From the NCBI RefSeq assembly GCF_015234135.1, contig NZ_JADGIK010000002.1:186001-250000 (forward strand): 64,000 bases of DNA, read 5' to 3'. The DNA is from Faecalibacter rhinopitheci. GTDB lineage: Bacteria > Bacteroidota > Bacteroidia > Flavobacteriales > Weeksellaceae. Below, piece after piece: positions 62,568 through 64,000 of the stretch (positions are counted from its first letter, which is position 1; every line of letters begins with the position of its first letter). The notes beneath the pieces are model-generated. The model was not told the origin of the DNA and searched no databases. It worked only from the letters and a program-made list of their open reading frames with translations. The position numbers and the translations under genes are program-made.

Positions 62568-62575
62568 TATTTTTG
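62568..62575 (+). promoter_or_regulatory. Probable transketolase -7 box
   Basis: TATTTTTG, 22 bases before the ATG at 62598. Confidence 0.4.
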
Positions 62576-62597
62576 TATAAATTTTTATAAAACAAAC

Positions 62598-63443
62598 ATG
62601 ACACTTCAAGAACTTCAAACACAAGTACAACAAACAAGAAGAGACATTTTAAGAATGGTTCATACAGTAAATAGTGGTCACCCAGGTGGTTCATTAGGTT
62701 GTGCAGAATTTTTAGCTGCACTTTACGGTAATGTAATGGAACATTCTACAGATTTCTCAATGGACGGGAAAGGTGAAGATTTATTCTTCTTATCGAATGG
62801 ACATATTTCTCCTGTATTTTACAGCACATTAGCTAGAAGTGGATATTTCCCAATAGAAGAATTAAATACATTTCGTAAATTAAATACACGTTTACAAGGT
62901 CATCCTACAACACACGAAGGCTTACCTGGAATTCGTGTAGCTTCTGGTTCTTTAGGTCAAGGATTATCAGTTGCAATTGGTGCCGCATTAGCTAAAAAAT
63001 TAAATAACGACGATAAATTAGTTTACACACTACATGGTGATGGTGAATTACAAGAAGGTCAGATTTGGGAAGCTTTAATGTATGCAGCTGGTAAAAATGT
63101 AGATAATATTATCGCCACAATCGATTATAATGGACGCCAAATTGATGGTGATACTGACCACGTATTACCTTTAGGTAACTTAAAAGCTAAATTTGAAGCT
63201 TTTGGATGGGTCGTTTTAGATGAGCCAAAAGGAAATGATTTAGAAGCTATTTTAGCTGTATTAGCGCAAGCTAAATCTTTAACAGGACAAGGAAAACCAG
63301 TAGCTATATTACTACATACTGAAATGGGTAATGGAGTAGATTATATGATGGGAACTCATGCATGGCATGGTAAAGCTCCATCAGATGAGCAATTAGCCTT
63401 AGCATTAGATCAAAATCAAGTTACTGATTTATTAGATTACTAA
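62598..63443 (+). CDS. Transketolase, N-terminal (TPP-binding) subunit
   Basis: A 281-residue protein equal to the first domain of transketolase. It has the N-terminal HTVNSGHPGGSLGCAEFLAALYG (substrate and TPP phosphate contacts), the SLGQGLSVAIGAALAKK segment and the TPP motif GDGELQEGQIWEA with the Asn of DYNGRQ. The C-terminal pyrimidine-binding domain is missing, as in organisms with split transketolase. There the partner gene normally follows directly, but the next gene here is unrelated, so the C-terminal half must lie beyond the window or elsewhere. Acts in the pentose phosphate pathway. Confidence 0.93.
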   Translation: MTLQELQTQVQQTRRDILRMVHTVNSGHPGGSLGCAEFLAALYGNVMEHSTDFSMDGKGEDLFFLSNGHISPVFYSTLARSGYFPIEELNTFRKLNTRLQGHPTTHEGLPGIRVASGSLGQGLSVAIGAALAKKLNNDDKLVYTLHGDGELQEGQIWEALMYAAGKNVDNIIATIDYNGRQIDGDTDHVLPLGNLKAKFEAFGWVVLDEPKGNDLEAILAVLAQAKSLTGQGKPVAILLHTEMGNGVDYMMGTHAWHGKAPSDEQLALALDQNQVTDLLDY

Positions 63444-63472
63444 ATCCAACTTAAAAACTACATACCTACTAT

Positions 63473-64000
63473 ATGAAAAAATTATTTTATTCACTATTTG
63501 CCTTATGTTCTTTGACTTTATCAGCTCAGGACAAAACATTCTCTTTTGATAAAAAAGTTAATTACGAAATAAAAGTTCCCGAAGAATATCTTACTTTTTT
63601 AAGTCTAGAAAATTTAAATATTAATTTTTATTCCGGCAAAGAGGGATTATTAGGACATTCAGAAGGTGCTTTATCATTTTATGGATTTAACACAACTGGA
63701 TTTTTTACAACAAATAATAAATTCTTTGATGTTAAAGTTAATTCATTAGAAAATATACTTTCAATAGATTTTCCTCAATATTATTACAATGGTTTAGAAC
63801 AAATGAATCAACCCTATAATGATAATTTTTTCGGGAAAATACAGAGTTTCAAAAAACTAAATACTACTGAAAATTATAACGGTTATACATGTAATAATTT
63901 TGAATTTGAAGTTTTAGAGAATGATGAACTTAAAACAAATACGGTTTGTATTGATGAAAAGAATACCATAAATAATGCTAAGTTTTTAATACCAAATCAA
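63473..64000 (+). CDS. Secreted protein, unknown function (runs off the window)
   Basis: An ATG at 63473 opens a frame with no stop to the window end (176 codons seen). The product starts MKKLFYSLFALCSLTLSAQ, a signal peptide cleaved after SAQ, followed by a polar, Asn/Phe/Tyr-rich mature chain (DKTFSFDKKVNYEIKVPEEY). It contains two cysteines, in GYTCNNFEF and NTVCIDE. The layout of a YNGYTCNNFEFEV strand is vaguely like GLPGLI or DUF4412-type periplasmic proteins, but I cannot assign a family. It starts 29 bases after the transketolase stop. Confidence 0.75.
   Translation, partial: MKKLFYSLFALCSLTLSAQDKTFSFDKKVNYEIKVPEEYLTFLSLENLNINFYSGKEGLLGHSEGALSFYGFNTTGFFTTNNKFFDVKVNSLENILSIDFPQYYYNGLEQMNQPYNDNFFGKIQSFKKLNTTENYNGYTCNNFEFEVLENDELKTNTVCIDEKNTINNAKFLIPNQ

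Overview
The window is strongly AT-rich chromosomal DNA from a Bacteroidota, most likely class Flavobacteriia (a Weeksellaceae/Empedobacter-like genome would fit, but genus is a guess). The signs are a SusC/SusD pair, PorT- and GLPGLI-type proteins, a DUF2723/TMEM260-like glycosyltransferase, a eukaryote-like IleRS, lipoboxes ending in ...SC, weak or absent Shine-Dalgarno sites, and repeated matches to the Bacteroidota promoter consensus TTTG-N19/21-TAnnTTTG. No phage, IS element, CRISPR array or rRNA was seen; this is mostly core chromosome.

Layout. 1-2 kb: a flippase-like membrane protein, then seven tandem tRNA-Val(TAC) genes with their own promoter and terminator. 2-7 kb (minus): a small membrane protein with a probable frameshift, lspA, a DksA/TraR-like protein and ileS. 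7-10.5 kb (plus): lipoprotein, ABC ATPase and FtsX-like permease with overlapping ends. 10.5-12.7 kb (minus): three outer-membrane beta-barrel genes, two of them with a sigma-54-like upstream element. 12.8-23 kb: DUF2723 glycosyltransferase, guaB, and an orphan SusC/SusD pair. 23-28.8 kb: rnhB, coaD-ddl, PASTA protein-rluD, DEAD-box helicase. 28.8-38.6 kb: PorT-like barrel, a hexanucleotide repeat, DAACS symporter, cinA, GLPGLI protein, lipA, NlpE-like lipoprotein, Nudix, galE, a DegT-type aminotransferase and waaA (envelope sugar and LPS functions). 38.6-41 kb: BlaI/BlaR1-like sensor pair with an evident operator. 41-47.6 kb: beta-barrel, RecB/AddA-like helicase-nuclease, uvrC. 47.6-52.5 kb: gcvT, a C92-type lipoprotein, a Bcp peroxiredoxin, a PTPS-family protein, idi and birA. 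52.5-57.5 kb: rsfS-ftsH, then a LUD protein-cdsA-psd phospholipid operon, and a His-rich lipoprotein. 57.5-60.6 kb (minus): recR followed by a glycosyltransferase, a phosphoribosyltransferase and a HAD phosphatase. 60.7-64 kb: SSS symporter, a small protein, a transketolase N-terminal half, and a secreted protein running off the window.

Most notable. (1) The glycosyltransferase-PRTase-HAD phosphatase trio (57520-59930) has the parts expected for PRPP-dependent ribofuranose addition to a surface glycan. (2) The tRNA-Val array has a hidden 352-bp higher-order period. (3) A 38-bp perfect palindrome at 50329-50366 is at once the terminator and the coding sequence for the last residues of two convergent genes, so both proteins end in the same peptide. 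(4) Paired sigma-54-like elements precede two outer-membrane protein genes. (5) A 6-bp repeat lies between the symporter and a PorT-like gene. (6) Dyad operators sit on the blaI-like promoter.
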